The position numbers and the translations under genes were made by a program. The notes under the pieces are model-generated. The model searched no databases and had not been told where the DNA came from. It worked only from the letters and a program-made list of their open reading frames with translations. Of a stretch of 17,296 bases of DNA, positions 1 through 6,479 are shown piece after piece. The stretch covers positions 1-17,296 of the forward strand of contig DATDDB010000001.1 in NCBI GenBank assembly GCA_036524005.1, in the 5' to 3' direction. Every line of letters starts with the position of its first letter. The stretch's first letter is position 1. This DNA comes from DATDDB01 sp036524005 (lineage in GTDB: Bacteria > Pseudomonadota > Gammaproteobacteria > Burkholderiales > Gallionellaceae).

Positions 1-26
1 CAGGCAACTTAACAATGGGGGTTGTT

Positions 27-701
27 ATGGCGATTACCGACTGGCCCGAGGGCGAGCGACCGCGCGAGAAACTGCTCCAGCGCGGCGCGTCTTCTCTTTC
101 CGATGCCGAACTGCTGGCGATTTTCCTGCGCACCGGTGTGGTGGGCAAGAGCGCGGTGGATCTGGCGCGCGAGCTGATTACCCGCTTCGGCAACCTGACC
201 CAGCTATTCGCCGCCAGTGAGCCGGATTTTTGCGCCATGCACGGCATGGGTCAGGCGAAATACGTGCAGTTGCAGGCGGTGCTGGAGATGGCGCGGCGCG
301 CGCTGCATGAGGAGATGAAAACCGGCGATGCGCTGAACTCGCCGCATTCGGTGCGCGATTACCTGCGCTTGCTGCTACGCGGGCGCATGCAGGAGGTGTT
401 CATGGGGATATTCCTCGATGCACAGCACCGCGTGATTGCCAGTGAGGAGCTGTTTCACGGCACGCTGACGCAGACCAGCGTGTACCCGCGCGAGGTGGTG
501 AAGCGTGCGCTGCACCACAATGCTGCGGCGATGATTTTTGCGCACAACCACCCTTCCGGCGTGACCGAACCCAGCCATGCGGACAAGCTGTTGACCAATA
601 CGCTGATTCAGTCGCTGGCGCTGGTTGAGGTGAAGGTGCTGGATCACTTCATCGTGGCGGGCACGGGATGCCTGTCTTTTGCCGAGAACGGGCTCATATA
701 A
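27..701 (+). CDS. radC: RadC family JAMM-domain protein (UPF0758)
   Basis: The 224-residue protein has the normal RadC length. An N-terminal helix-hairpin-helix-like part (MHGMGQAKY at about 71-79) precedes a C-terminal JAB/MPN domain. The JAMM metal site is complete: H173-x-H175-x7-S183-x2-D186, within the family hallmark HNHPSG. JAMM enzymes are zinc metallopeptidases or isopeptidases. The cellular role of RadC is unsettled, and the old DNA-repair assignment is not supported by the family as a whole. An ATG at 15 is also in frame, but the ATG at 27 has a GGGGG Shine-Dalgarno at 17-21 with 5 nt spacing and begins with the typical MAITDWPE sequence, so I chose it. RadC often sits directly upstream of rpmB-rpmG; here about 2.4 kb of other genes separates them. 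The gene ends in a shared terminator opposite a minus-strand gene. Confidence 0.95.
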   Translation: MAITDWPEGERPREKLLQRGASSLSDAELLAIFLRTGVVGKSAVDLARELITRFGNLTQLFAASEPDFCAMHGMGQAKYVQLQAVLEMARRALHEEMKTGDALNSPHSVRDYLRLLLRGRMQEVFMGIFLDAQHRVIASEELFHGTLTQTSVYPREVVKRALHHNAAAMIFAHNHPSGVTEPSHADKLLTNTLIQSLALVEVKVLDHFIVAGTGCLSFAENGLI

Positions 702-705
702 AAAA

Positions 706-738
706 TCCCGCCCCGGGCTGATGCAGCCACGGGCGGGA
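706..738. terminator. Shared bidirectional terminator between radC and the CDGSH gene
   Basis: Perfect 8-bp stem TCCCGCCC (706-713) / GGGCGGGA (731-738), with an inner stem GGCTG (716-720) / CAGCC (724-728). An A-run at 701-705 gives a good U-tract for minus-strand transcripts. The plus-strand tail (CTTTAT) is weaker. It lies between two convergent genes and can serve both. Confidence 0.85.
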
Positions 739-759
739 CTTTATCAAGCCTTGCTGGTA

Positions 760-996
760 TTACATCGCTTTGTGGGAACCGTCGCAGAATGCGCCGTTCT
801 TCGATTCGCGGCAGCCGCACAGGTACTTGGTTTCCTTTTCGGTGACGGTCACCTTGGTCGGCACGAACTCGGTGCCCTTGTGCGCGCCATTGCAGAACGG
901 CTGATTGGTGGACTTCCCGCAGGTGCAGTAATAGTGGTCACCCGGCTGGAGTTCGATGGCGTACGGGCTTTTCTGGGTGCAAATGCCTTTGCTCAT
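760..996 (-). CDS. Double CDGSH-type [2Fe-2S] protein
   Basis: This small 78-residue protein is almost entirely two CDGSH iron-sulfur motifs: CTCGKSTNQPFCNGAH (C24, C26, C35, H39) and CGCRESKNGAFCDGSH (C60, C62, C71, H75). Each three-Cys/one-His set is expected to bind one redox-active, pH-sensitive [2Fe-2S] cluster, as in mitoNEET-related proteins. Two motifs in one chain fits the bacterial tandem-CDGSH class, where one polypeptide replaces the eukaryotic homodimer. There is no membrane segment or signal peptide, so it is probably cytosolic. GAGGAAAG lies about 9 nt upstream of the ATG. It follows a MarR-type regulator on the same strand after 67 nt and may share its promoter. Its partner and exact role are unknown. 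Confidence 0.9.
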   Translation of the reverse strand: MSKGICTQKSPYAIELQPGDHYYCTCGKSTNQPFCNGAHKGTEFVPTKVTVTEKETKYLCGCRESKNGAFCDGSHKAM

Positions 997-1063
997 TTAG
1001 TACTTTCCTCTTCGTAGTTAATAAATTCCCGGAAACATTCCCGGGGTAACACAGCAACATTCA

Positions 1064-1498
1064 TCAATCCTGCGGCTTGAACACGCCGCCCAGCCGCTTC
1101 AGTACATGCTGCGTTTGCTGCAATTCTTCCGCGCCCAGCCCGGCGAAGGCTGCGCCGATGTAGGCCAGGTGCGCGGGAAACACTTCGGCAAACACGGCCT
1201 CGCCTTTAGGAGTGAGCTGCACCACTTGGCAGCGCCCATCGCTGGGCAGGGCCATGCGCCTGACCAGCTTCTTTTCCTCCAGCCTGTCCACCACCCCGGT
1301 CAGCGTGCCCTTGGTGATCAGGGTTTTCTCGCCCAGTTCCTTGAAGGTCATGCCCTGGGTGTTACCCAGCGTGGCGATGATGTCGAACTGCGGCGTGGTC
1401 AGCCCCATTCTGCGCACATGCCGCGATGAGTAGGACTCGAAAGCCTGGTAGCAGCGCACCAATTCGCGGATAGCTGGCAGAAAGGCAGCGGGTTTCAT
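1064..1498 (-). CDS. MarR-family transcriptional regulator
   Basis: The 144-residue protein has the MarR winged-helix layout: an N-terminal dimerisation helix, then LTTPQFDIIATL (about 33-44), the recognition-helix region (LITKGTLTGVVDRLEEKKLV, about 71-90) and the wing (RMALPSDGRCQVVQLT, about 92-107). The reading frame opens at TTG 1534, but the ATG at 1498 is the better start because a strong promoter at 1565-1536 puts transcription initiation near 1528-1530, downstream of that TTG. Cys16 lies in helix 1 and a second Cys in the wing, which leaves room for redox sensing, though the spacing does not match OhrR. It is the likely regulator of itself and perhaps of the following CDGSH gene. The ligand is unknown. 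Confidence 0.9.
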   Translation of the reverse strand: MKPAAFLPAIRELVRCYQAFESYSSRHVRRMGLTTPQFDIIATLGNTQGMTFKELGEKTLITKGTLTGVVDRLEEKKLVRRMALPSDGRCQVVQLTPKGEAVFAEVFPAHLAYIGAAFAGLGAEELQQTQHVLKRLGGVFKPQD

Positions 1499-1518
1499 GG
1501 AGGCGGCAAGTATATATA

Positions 1519-1532
1519 GTCCTAACGAGGAC
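1519..1532. promoter_or_regulatory. Small inverted repeat at the marR transcription start
   Basis: On the minus strand, GTCCT-CGTT-AGGAC is a perfect 5-4-5 inverted repeat at the predicted transcription start of the marR gene. It could be a second operator half or a 5' mRNA hairpin. It is short, so chance is possible. Confidence 0.35.
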
Positions 1533-1535
1533 AAA

Positions 1536-1565
1536 ATAATAGTTCTAATGCGTACTAATTGTCAA
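1536..1565 (-). promoter_or_regulatory. Sigma70 promoter of the marR gene
   Basis: The minus strand reads TTGACA (1565-1560), an 18-nt spacer (1559-1542) and TATTAT (1541-1536). The -35 is a perfect consensus and the -10 is 5 of 6. Initiation near 1528-1530 gives a leader of about 30 nt before the ATG at 1498. Confidence 0.75.
1540..1557. promoter_or_regulatory. Candidate MarR operator inside the marR promoter
   Basis: TAGTTCTAATGCGTACTA is an imperfect 18-bp palindrome (TAGT...ACTA ends; 12 of 18 positions symmetric). It occupies almost exactly the spacer between the -35 and -10 boxes of the marR promoter. This length and position are what an autorepressing MarR dimer would use. The assignment is inferred from position and symmetry only. 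Confidence 0.5.
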
Positions 1566-1571
1566 ACCCGC

Positions 1572-1600
1572 TTGACGGCCGGGGTTGCGCTCGCGTAAAA
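1572..1600 (+). promoter_or_regulatory. Weak candidate promoter for the lipoprotein gene
   Basis: TTGACG (1572-1577) is followed after 17 nt by GTAAAA (1595-1600), a poor -10. It lies back to back with the marR promoter, so the short divergent region could serve both genes. No better plus-strand promoter was found here. Confidence 0.25.
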
Positions 1601-1633
1601 ACCCTATTTCCTACAGCCCGAAGTCAGGTTCCG

Positions 1634-3019
1634 ATGCGCGCCCTGTACGTAATTATCCTGCTGCTCTGTGCCGGCTGCAGCCAGAACAACTTGCTCACGC
1701 GGCAGGATTACCAGAAAAGCCGCGAGGCATTTGCCCGGGGCGATACTGAAAAGGCATTGCTGGACTTTCCGGGCAGACGCGAAAACGGCGACTTCATTAC
1801 CACGATGGAGAAGGGGTATTTGTCCCTGCTCCAGGGCAAGCCGCAAATCGACAAGCTGCAAAAGCAGGCCGCTTGGCAGGAAAACCAGGTGCGCTTCCAT
1901 GTCTCGCGCGAGGCGCGGACATTCTTCTATGTACGCACCCCGGAGGACTATTACCCCTCCGAGCATGAAGTGATCTGGCTGCATTTCCTGCTGGGCTGGG
2001 GCTATGCACAGCAAGGCAAATATACCGATGCCTGCGTGGAGGCGCGTATAGCCAGCGACCTGCTGACGCTGCCGTGGAGCCCCTCGGGGCATTTCGACGA
2101 TTCGACCATGCGTTTATTTCTGGCCGGCTTGTGGAGCATGTGCGGCCAGTGGCGCGAGGCCCAGGTAGATTTCCGCGCTGCGTGGATGATGGACAACAGC
2201 CTCGCCTGGGCCAAGGAAGTTGCCGACCGGGACAAACCCCCGGCACAGCTGTTCATCGTGCTGGGCGGGCCGGGGCCGGAGGTGGTGTGGGATCCTGAAT
2301 TCAAGCTCAATCCCCTGCGTTCCGGACGGCGCGTGAGCTTCCGGCTGCAGGGACGCAAAAGCACGCTCTTCATGGCGGACCAGAACGGCAAGATCATTGC
2401 CACCCACCTTACGCCCGATGCCGGCAAGTGGTATGCGCGTCACCTGGTGCGTGAAAGCGAACTGGATGAGATCATCCAGGATTCGGCTTATGGCGGAAAG
2501 GCGGCTGCCAGCGGCATATATGCAGGGGGCTGGATAGTTGCCTCGACAGGCGCGGGAGTTCTCGTGGCCGTGGGCGGCTCAGCGCTGAGTGTAGGCTTAA
2601 TGTATGCGTATGCCCAATCGGGAGGCGTAGATGCCAGAGTGTATCTTGGTGGACTCGCTCTCATACCGCTCAGCATCCTCAAAGGAATCGAAATTGCACA
2701 GACCGGGTACCAAGAAAGTACCGCCAATCTGCATAAGGATCTTGACCCCAGTCCGAGTTATCGTTTCGTACGCTATCTCCCTGAATATATGTGGATTGGA
2801 TGGAGCGACCAGCCAGCGGCCTTCCCCGTAAAAGTAAGCACTCCCTACGCATCTGCCATAATTGAGCAGCCCCAGGTCGTGAACGGCATTGCGGTATCCA
2901 TAGCCCATTTGCCCGATAGCCGCTCAACGTCCTGCACCTATAATATGAACAACAATTCGTACACGCTGGTGACCGAACCGGATGCGAATGGAAACTGTTC
3001 CAAAAACCCCGATTGGTGA
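1634..3019 (+). CDS. Large lipoprotein with TPR-like N-terminal half (COG3014-like), function unknown
   Basis: The 461-residue protein starts with a lipoprotein signal (MRALYVIILLLCAGC, lipid-accepting Cys15), which decides the ATG at 1634 over upstream non-ATG starts; the Shine-Dalgarno is weak (CAGG). Residues about 30-200 are helical and resemble tetratricopeptide-type repeats, with the alternating W/Y/A pattern seen in uncharacterised COG3014-type lipoproteins. A Gly/Ala-rich hydrophobic stretch at about 290-325 (AGGWIVASTGAGVLVAVGG) and a second at about 334-353 (VYLGGLALIPLSILKGIEIA) suggest membrane insertion or a glycine-zipper segment. The C-terminal region is beta-like and contains YLPEYMWIGW. 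From about 2580 onward the coding sequence is AT-richer than the first part. Expected location is the cell envelope. I do not know a function; the COG3014 link is a tentative recollection from pattern. Confidence 0.8.
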   Translation: MRALYVIILLLCAGCSQNNLLTRQDYQKSREAFARGDTEKALLDFPGRRENGDFITTMEKGYLSLLQGKPQIDKLQKQAAWQENQVRFHVSREARTFFYVRTPEDYYPSEHEVIWLHFLLGWGYAQQGKYTDACVEARIASDLLTLPWSPSGHFDDSTMRLFLAGLWSMCGQWREAQVDFRAAWMMDNSLAWAKEVADRDKPPAQLFIVLGGPGPEVVWDPEFKLNPLRSGRRVSFRLQGRKSTLFMADQNGKIIATHLTPDAGKWYARHLVRESELDEIIQDSAYGGKAAASGIYAGGWIVASTGAGVLVAVGGSALSVGLMYAYAQSGGVDARVYLGGLALIPLSILKGIEIAQTGYQESTANLHKDLDPSPSYRFVRYLPEYMWIGWSDQPAAFPVKVSTPYASAIIEQPQVVNGIAVSIAHLPDSRSTSCTYNMNNNSYTLVTEPDANGNCSKNPDW

Positions 3020-3056
3020 GCGCCGCGCACGGGATTTGCCAGCCCAAACACGGCAG

Positions 3057-3085
3057 TTGAACACGCGCCCGGTTTAGGGTAGAAT
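3057..3085 (+). promoter_or_regulatory. Sigma70 promoter of rpmB-rpmG
   Basis: TTGAAC (3057-3062), a 17-nt spacer, and TAGAAT (3080-3085). Initiation near 3092 leaves a leader of about 30 nt containing TTGGAG (3106-3111) before the rpmB ATG. Confidence 0.8.
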
Positions 3086-3120
3086 CTCGCCTCTTTTGAA
3101 AACTGGTTGGAGTAAGTGCC

Positions 3121-3357
3121 ATGGCACGAGTCTGTCAAGTAACGGGTAAACGCCCAATGGTGGGAAACAACGTCTCCCACGCGAACAACAAAACCAAGCG
3201 CCGGTTCCTGCCTAACCTGCAGCGCCGCCGTTTCTGGGTGGAAAGCGAAAACCGCTGGGTTTCCCTGCGCCTGACCAATGCCGCCCTGCGCACCATCGAC
3301 AAGAACGGTATCGATGCAGTGCTGTTCGAAATGCGCGCCCGTGGCGAGAAGGTTTAA
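3121..3357 (+). CDS. rpmB: 50S ribosomal protein L28
   Basis: The 78-residue protein is the usual size for bacterial L28 and begins with the diagnostic MARVCQVTGKRPMVGNNVSH, followed by the basic segment NNKTKRRFLPNLQRRRFW (about 22-39). It is a component of the large ribosomal subunit. This is the Cys-poor form: there is one Cys and no zinc-binding CxxC pairs. TTGGAG lies about 9 nt upstream of the ATG. It forms an operon with rpmG (11 nt gap) behind its own promoter, and a strong terminator follows. Confidence 0.98.
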   Translation: MARVCQVTGKRPMVGNNVSHANNKTKRRFLPNLQRRRFWVESENRWVSLRLTNAALRTIDKNGIDAVLFEMRARGEKV

Positions 3358-3368
3358 GGAGATAAATC

Positions 3369-3536
3369 ATGGCTAAAGGCGCACGCGAAAAAATCAAGCT
3401 GGAATCCACTGCCGGAACCGGGCACTTCTACACCACGAGCAAAAACAAGCGCACCACGCCTGAAAAGCTCGAATTCATGAAGTTCGACCCCGTTGCCCGC
3501 AAGCATGTGGCATACAAAGAAACCAAGCTGAAGTAA
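3369..3536 (+). CDS. rpmG: 50S ribosomal protein L33
   Basis: This 55-residue gene encodes MAKGAREKIKLESTAGTGHF, followed by the L33 hallmarks YTTSKNKR and KLEFMKFDP and ending KHVAYKETKLK. It is a small large-subunit ribosomal protein. No cysteine is present, so this is the zinc-independent (C-minus) form and carries no zinc-ribbon. AAGGAG (3356-3361) gives 7 nt spacing to the ATG and overlaps the end of the rpmB stop codon. The gene follows rpmB by 11 nt and is ended by the hairpin at 3561-3577. Confidence 0.97.
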   Translation: MAKGAREKIKLESTAGTGHFYTTSKNKRTTPEKLEFMKFDPVARKHVAYKETKLK

Positions 3537-3555
3537 TCTGGTTTCACAGGACGTT

Positions 3556-3583
3556 AAAAAGCCCGCACCATGCGGGCTTTTTT
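3556..3583. terminator. Strong bidirectional terminator after rpmG
   Basis: Perfect 7-bp stem GCCCGCA (3561-3567) / TGCGGGC (3571-3577) with a CCA loop, flanked by AAAAA (3556-3560) and TTTTTT (3578-3583). It ends rpmB-rpmG on the plus strand and can also end the minus-strand operon whose last gene stops at 3634. Confidence 0.95.
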
Positions 3584-3633
3584 ATTTGCAAAGGTGAAAC
3601 ATCAGGCGCTGCAGTGCCAGATGAAGCGCAGCC

Positions 3634-4056
3634 CTACTTGTTCACGGTGTTCTTGCGCCCATACACCCCGACCAGCACCTCGCCCAATATGGCGCCCAGG
3701 TTTGCCGACTCCACCGCCAGGATCACGCACAATGCCCAGTAGTGAAGGTGCAGGTTGAGGGAGAAATCCGCGTTCGGATCCTTGGAGTAATAGCTGAAAT
3801 ACAAATACAAGTAGCTCAGGGCGCGCACGAATAGCGGCGGAAGGATGGCCAGCCACTTGGCGTGCTTGCCGAATATTTTCGCCACCAGCAAGCCCACCAT
3901 GAACGGCACCAGGAATATGTCTGCCGCCCAGCCTATGGTAAACGTCTCGATTCCACGGAATATTTCGATCCTGCCGCCAGTCAGCCAATCGCCCAAAAAG
4001 TTGAAAGCCATCCCGGCCAGCACGGCCGTTATTCCCAGCCCCCATCTGTTGCTCAC
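3634..4056 (-). CDS. Small polytopic membrane protein, unknown
   Basis: I do not recognise this 140-residue protein. It has about four hydrophobic segments: LGITAVLAGMAFNFLGDWL (about 6-24), ADIFLVPFMVGLLVAKIFG (about 45-63), WLAILPPLFVRALSYLYLYF (about 68-87) and a long one at about 105-132. An ATG at 4077 is in frame but has no ribosome-binding site. The GTG at 4056 is preceded by GAGGAGGGG with good spacing, so I take GTG as the start. It follows the RNA methyltransferase gene by 60 nt on the same strand and is the last gene of the purM-led run, ending before the shared terminator. Inner-membrane location is expected. Confidence 0.8.
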   Translation of the reverse strand: MSNRWGLGITAVLAGMAFNFLGDWLTGGRIEIFRGIETFTIGWAADIFLVPFMVGLLVAKIFGKHAKWLAILPPLFVRALSYLYLYFSYYSKDPNADFSLNLHLHYWALCVILAVESANLGAILGEVLVGVYGRKNTVNK

Positions 4057-4116
4057 TTTCCCCTCCTCAGAGACCATGGTTTAGTTGTTCAGCGCACACG
4101 CAGCAGGCATCTCATG

Positions 4117-5382
4117 TTATTTGCGCTCCATCACCGCTGCAAAGAACCCATCCGTACCGTGCAGTTGCGGCGAGAGTTGCAGGCATTCCCCGGTATCAAG
4201 CTGTATGAGTTGCTGGGCGAGTATTTCATTCGCCGGACGCAGCGTGAAATCGGGGTGCGCAGCCAGGAACGCATCCACGATGTTCCGATTTTCCTGCGGC
4301 AACAGGCTGCAGGTGGCATAAACCAGCCTGCCGCCGGGCTTGAGCAATTTGCTGGCGGCAGCGAGGATGCTGGCCTGTTTTTGCGTCAGTTCCTCCACGC
4401 TCTGCGGCGACTGGCGGAATTTCAGGTCCGGATTGCGGCGCAGGGTGCCCATGCCGCTGCAGGGGGCATCCACCAGCACCCGGTCGATTTTCCCGGCAAG
4501 GCGCTTGATCTTCTGGTCGTTCTCGTGCGCGATGAGCTGCGGGTGCAGGTTGGACAGGCCAGAGCGCTTGAGGCGCAATTTGAGGTTGGCCAGACGCTTC
4601 TCGGAAATATCAAATGCATACAGCCGCCCCTGGGAATTCATCATTGCGCCGAGCAGCAGCGTCTTGCCGCCCGCGCCCGCGCAAAAATCCACCACCATGT
4701 CATTGCGTTTGGGAGCGAGCAAAAAGCCGAGCAGCTGGCTGCCTTCATCCTGCACCTCCACCTTGCCGCTGAGAAACAGCGCGTGTTTATTGAGCGCAGG
4801 CTTGCCGCGCAGGCGGATGCCAATGGGCGAGTATGGCGTGGCCGTAACCTCCATGCCCTCAGCCTTGAGCTGTTCCAGAACTTCGTTGCGCGAGGAAAGG
4901 AAGGTGTTGACGCGCAAATCCAGCGGAGCGGGATTTTGCATGGAGCGGCCCAGCGCAAGCACCTCGGCGTCGGTCATGCTGCCGCGCAATTTTTCGATGA
5001 CCCACTCGGGCAATTCCGCCTGCATGGGCAGCGGCAATGTATCCAGCGCGATGCCCTTCACCGTGCCCAGCCAGCCGGCTTCGTCTTTTTTCAGCACAGG
5101 CTCCAGTTCGCGCAGGTTGTAACCGCCGAACCGCACCCAGAAAGCCAGCGCCATGCGGCGCGGGGTGGCGTGCGCCGAGGGGGTGGGCTGGCACGCATGT
5201 TCCAGAAACAGGCGGTGGCGCAGTATGCCGAATGCAGTTTCCGAAACCAGCGCCCGCTCGCGCGAACCGATGCGCTCCTGCTGGAAGAAGTGGCGCAAGG
5301 CCGCATCCGCCGGCTGTTTCAGCGGCAGAATGGCGCGCAGCGCCTGGATGACAAGTTCAAGGTTGTATTCGGTGATGTGCAT
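4117..5382 (-). CDS. RsmB/NOP2/Sun-family RNA (cytosine-5) methyltransferase
   Basis: This 421-residue, S-adenosylmethionine-dependent enzyme is expected to make 5-methylcytosine in RNA, probably rRNA. The N-terminal about 75 residues (NLELVIQALRAIL onward) resemble the NusB-like RNA-binding domain of RsmB. The catalytic domain has the SAM loop FCAGAGGKT (233-241), motif IV DAPCSG with C308, and motif VI TCS with C358, the cysteine pair used for release and nucleophilic attack in this family. It ends MERK, close to the RsmB style. I chose ATG 5382 because it lies 8 nt after the previous stop; a longer frame from 5439 would overlap the upstream gene. The neighbourhood is not the fmt-rsmB cluster, so this may be a second paralogue and I do not assign rsmB. 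Confidence 0.88.
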   Translation of the reverse strand: MHITEYNLELVIQALRAILPLKQPADAALRHFFQQERIGSRERALVSETAFGILRHRLFLEHACQPTPSAHATPRRMALAFWVRFGGYNLRELEPVLKKDEAGWLGTVKGIALDTLPLPMQAELPEWVIEKLRGSMTDAEVLALGRSMQNPAPLDLRVNTFLSSRNEVLEQLKAEGMEVTATPYSPIGIRLRGKPALNKHALFLSGKVEVQDEGSQLLGFLLAPKRNDMVVDFCAGAGGKTLLLGAMMNSQGRLYAFDISEKRLANLKLRLKRSGLSNLHPQLIAHENDQKIKRLAGKIDRVLVDAPCSGMGTLRRNPDLKFRQSPQSVEELTQKQASILAAASKLLKPGGRLVYATCSLLPQENRNIVDAFLAAHPDFTLRPANEILAQQLIQLDTGECLQLSPQLHGTDGFFAAVMERK

Positions 5383-5390
5383 GGAGTCGT

Positions 5391-6479
5391 CTATTTTACT
5401 TGTTGATCGTCGGACACGCGTATTTCCTTGATGATCCATTCTTCGGAAATTTTACCGTCGGCTCCCGTCTTCAGGAACCTGACCGGCAGCAGGTGGTAGT
5501 CGCTTGCCAGCCATACATCGAACCAGGGCTCGCCCGGCGCGTGCAGCTGGTTGATATGCAGGGCCTGCAGACTCCCCATGGGCGCTGCAATTTCTTCCAG
5601 CATGCCCACTTCGACCACGATGTTCTTCAGCTGCTGCCCGTCGGTGATGACCAGGCGGAGTTTTTCGGTATGCAGCTGGTATTGCGAAAGCTGGTACAGC
5701 AGGCTGAGCGTATCCTGCGTTCCGGCCGGCATCTGGCTTCCCGTTCCATCGGCAAAGCGCAGCTGTTTGGCATTCCAGTCAAAGGCTGCTTCGTAACGAT
5801 GGTGCTCGCCCCTGTCATCGGTCGATTCTTCCATGAAGCTTTCCGGGGACAGGTCGCCGTTCGCCAGCAGCGCACCGCGGCTGATCTGGGTCAGCTGGGT
5901 TTTGTTGAACCAGCTGGCAAGGCCGGCCTTGTCCAGTTCAGCCTGCAGGGTGTAGCGCCCCTCCTTGATGTCCAGTTCCTGAAATATATCGCCGATGGAA
6001 AAACCGCTACCGCCCAGATAGACGGCGAATCGCAGCTGCACATGCAGCGGCAAGGGAGAAATGCCGCCCTTGCTCCGGTTTGGATCGATGTCCGGTGCTG
6101 CAGCTGCCTGCTCGGCGGCCACTGGAGCAGTGAGCGGCACCGCAGAAACTGCGGGCGCGGGCGCTGCCGCGACGCTGCTGGCGATGTCTTGTACCACGCT
6201 GATCTGGGCCATCGCCGATGGCGCTGTTGCAGGCCTGGGCTTCCTGGGTTTGGGAGCGGCTGGCTTGGGCGGTGCAACGGGGGCCGCCCTGGCCGGCGCG
6301 CCGCCCGCGGTGGCCAGCCGCCCAGGGGATGGCTCCATCCTGACCGTCAGCACGGAAGAATGCGCATGAATGCGCGGCAGCGAGATGCCGGGCAGCCACA
6401 GGAATACGGCATGCAATAACATGGAGAACGCCAGGGCCAAAGCCACCCGGCGGTCGAAAGATTGGAAATGGGCCTTCAC
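5391..6479 (-). CDS. Membrane-anchored DUF3108 protein with TonB-like spacer
   Basis: This is a 362-residue protein of unknown function. A short basic N-terminus and one hydrophobic segment (about 12-33, VALALAFSMLLHAVFLWLP) anchor it in the inner membrane. A long Pro/Ala/Lys-rich stretch (about 50-130, e.g. PPKPAAPKPRKPRP) follows, much like the periplasm-spanning spacer of TonB. The rest (about 145-355) is a DUF3108 domain with the motif PAGTQDTLSLLYQL, shared with the neighbouring gene. The start is GTG and overlaps the stop of the upstream gene by 4 nt (GTGA), implying translational coupling. The C-terminus is not a TonB domain, so TonB function should not be assumed. It probably works with the preceding DUF3108 protein at the envelope. 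Confidence 0.85.
   Translation of the reverse strand: MKAHFQSFDRRVALALAFSMLLHAVFLWLPGISLPRIHAHSSVLTVRMEPSPGRLATAGGAPARAAPVAPPKPAAPKPRKPRPATAPSAMAQISVVQDIASSVAAAPAPAVSAVPLTAPVAAEQAAAAPDIDPNRSKGGISPLPLHVQLRFAVYLGGSGFSIGDIFQELDIKEGRYTLQAELDKAGLASWFNKTQLTQISRGALLANGDLSPESFMEESTDDRGEHHRYEAAFDWNAKQLRFADGTGSQMPAGTQDTLSLLYQLSQYQLHTEKLRLVITDGQQLKNIVVEVGMLEEIAAPMGSLQALHINQLHAPGEPWFDVWLASDYHLLPVRFLKTGADGKISEEWIIKEIRVSDDQQVK

Noticed and set aside
1027..1044. Possible terminator between marR and the CDGSH gene
   Set aside because: The CCGG-based stem is short, includes a wobble pair and lacks a clear U-tract; co-transcription is equally likely.
3862..5406. 514-codon plus-strand reading frame opposite the RNA methyltransferase
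   Set aside because: It lies antisense to a gene with clear methyltransferase motifs, is rich in His/Gln/Ala/Arg as expected from a GC-rich shadow frame, and shows no domain.
5400..6419. 339-codon plus-strand frame opposite the anchored DUF3108 gene
   Set aside because: The minus strand has a start coupled to the upstream gene, an anchor and a DUF3108 domain; the plus frame is a shadow.
5391..6479. True TonB protein
   Set aside because: The anchor and Pro-rich spacer resemble TonB, but the C-terminal domain is DUF3108 and no ExbB/ExbD genes are adjacent.
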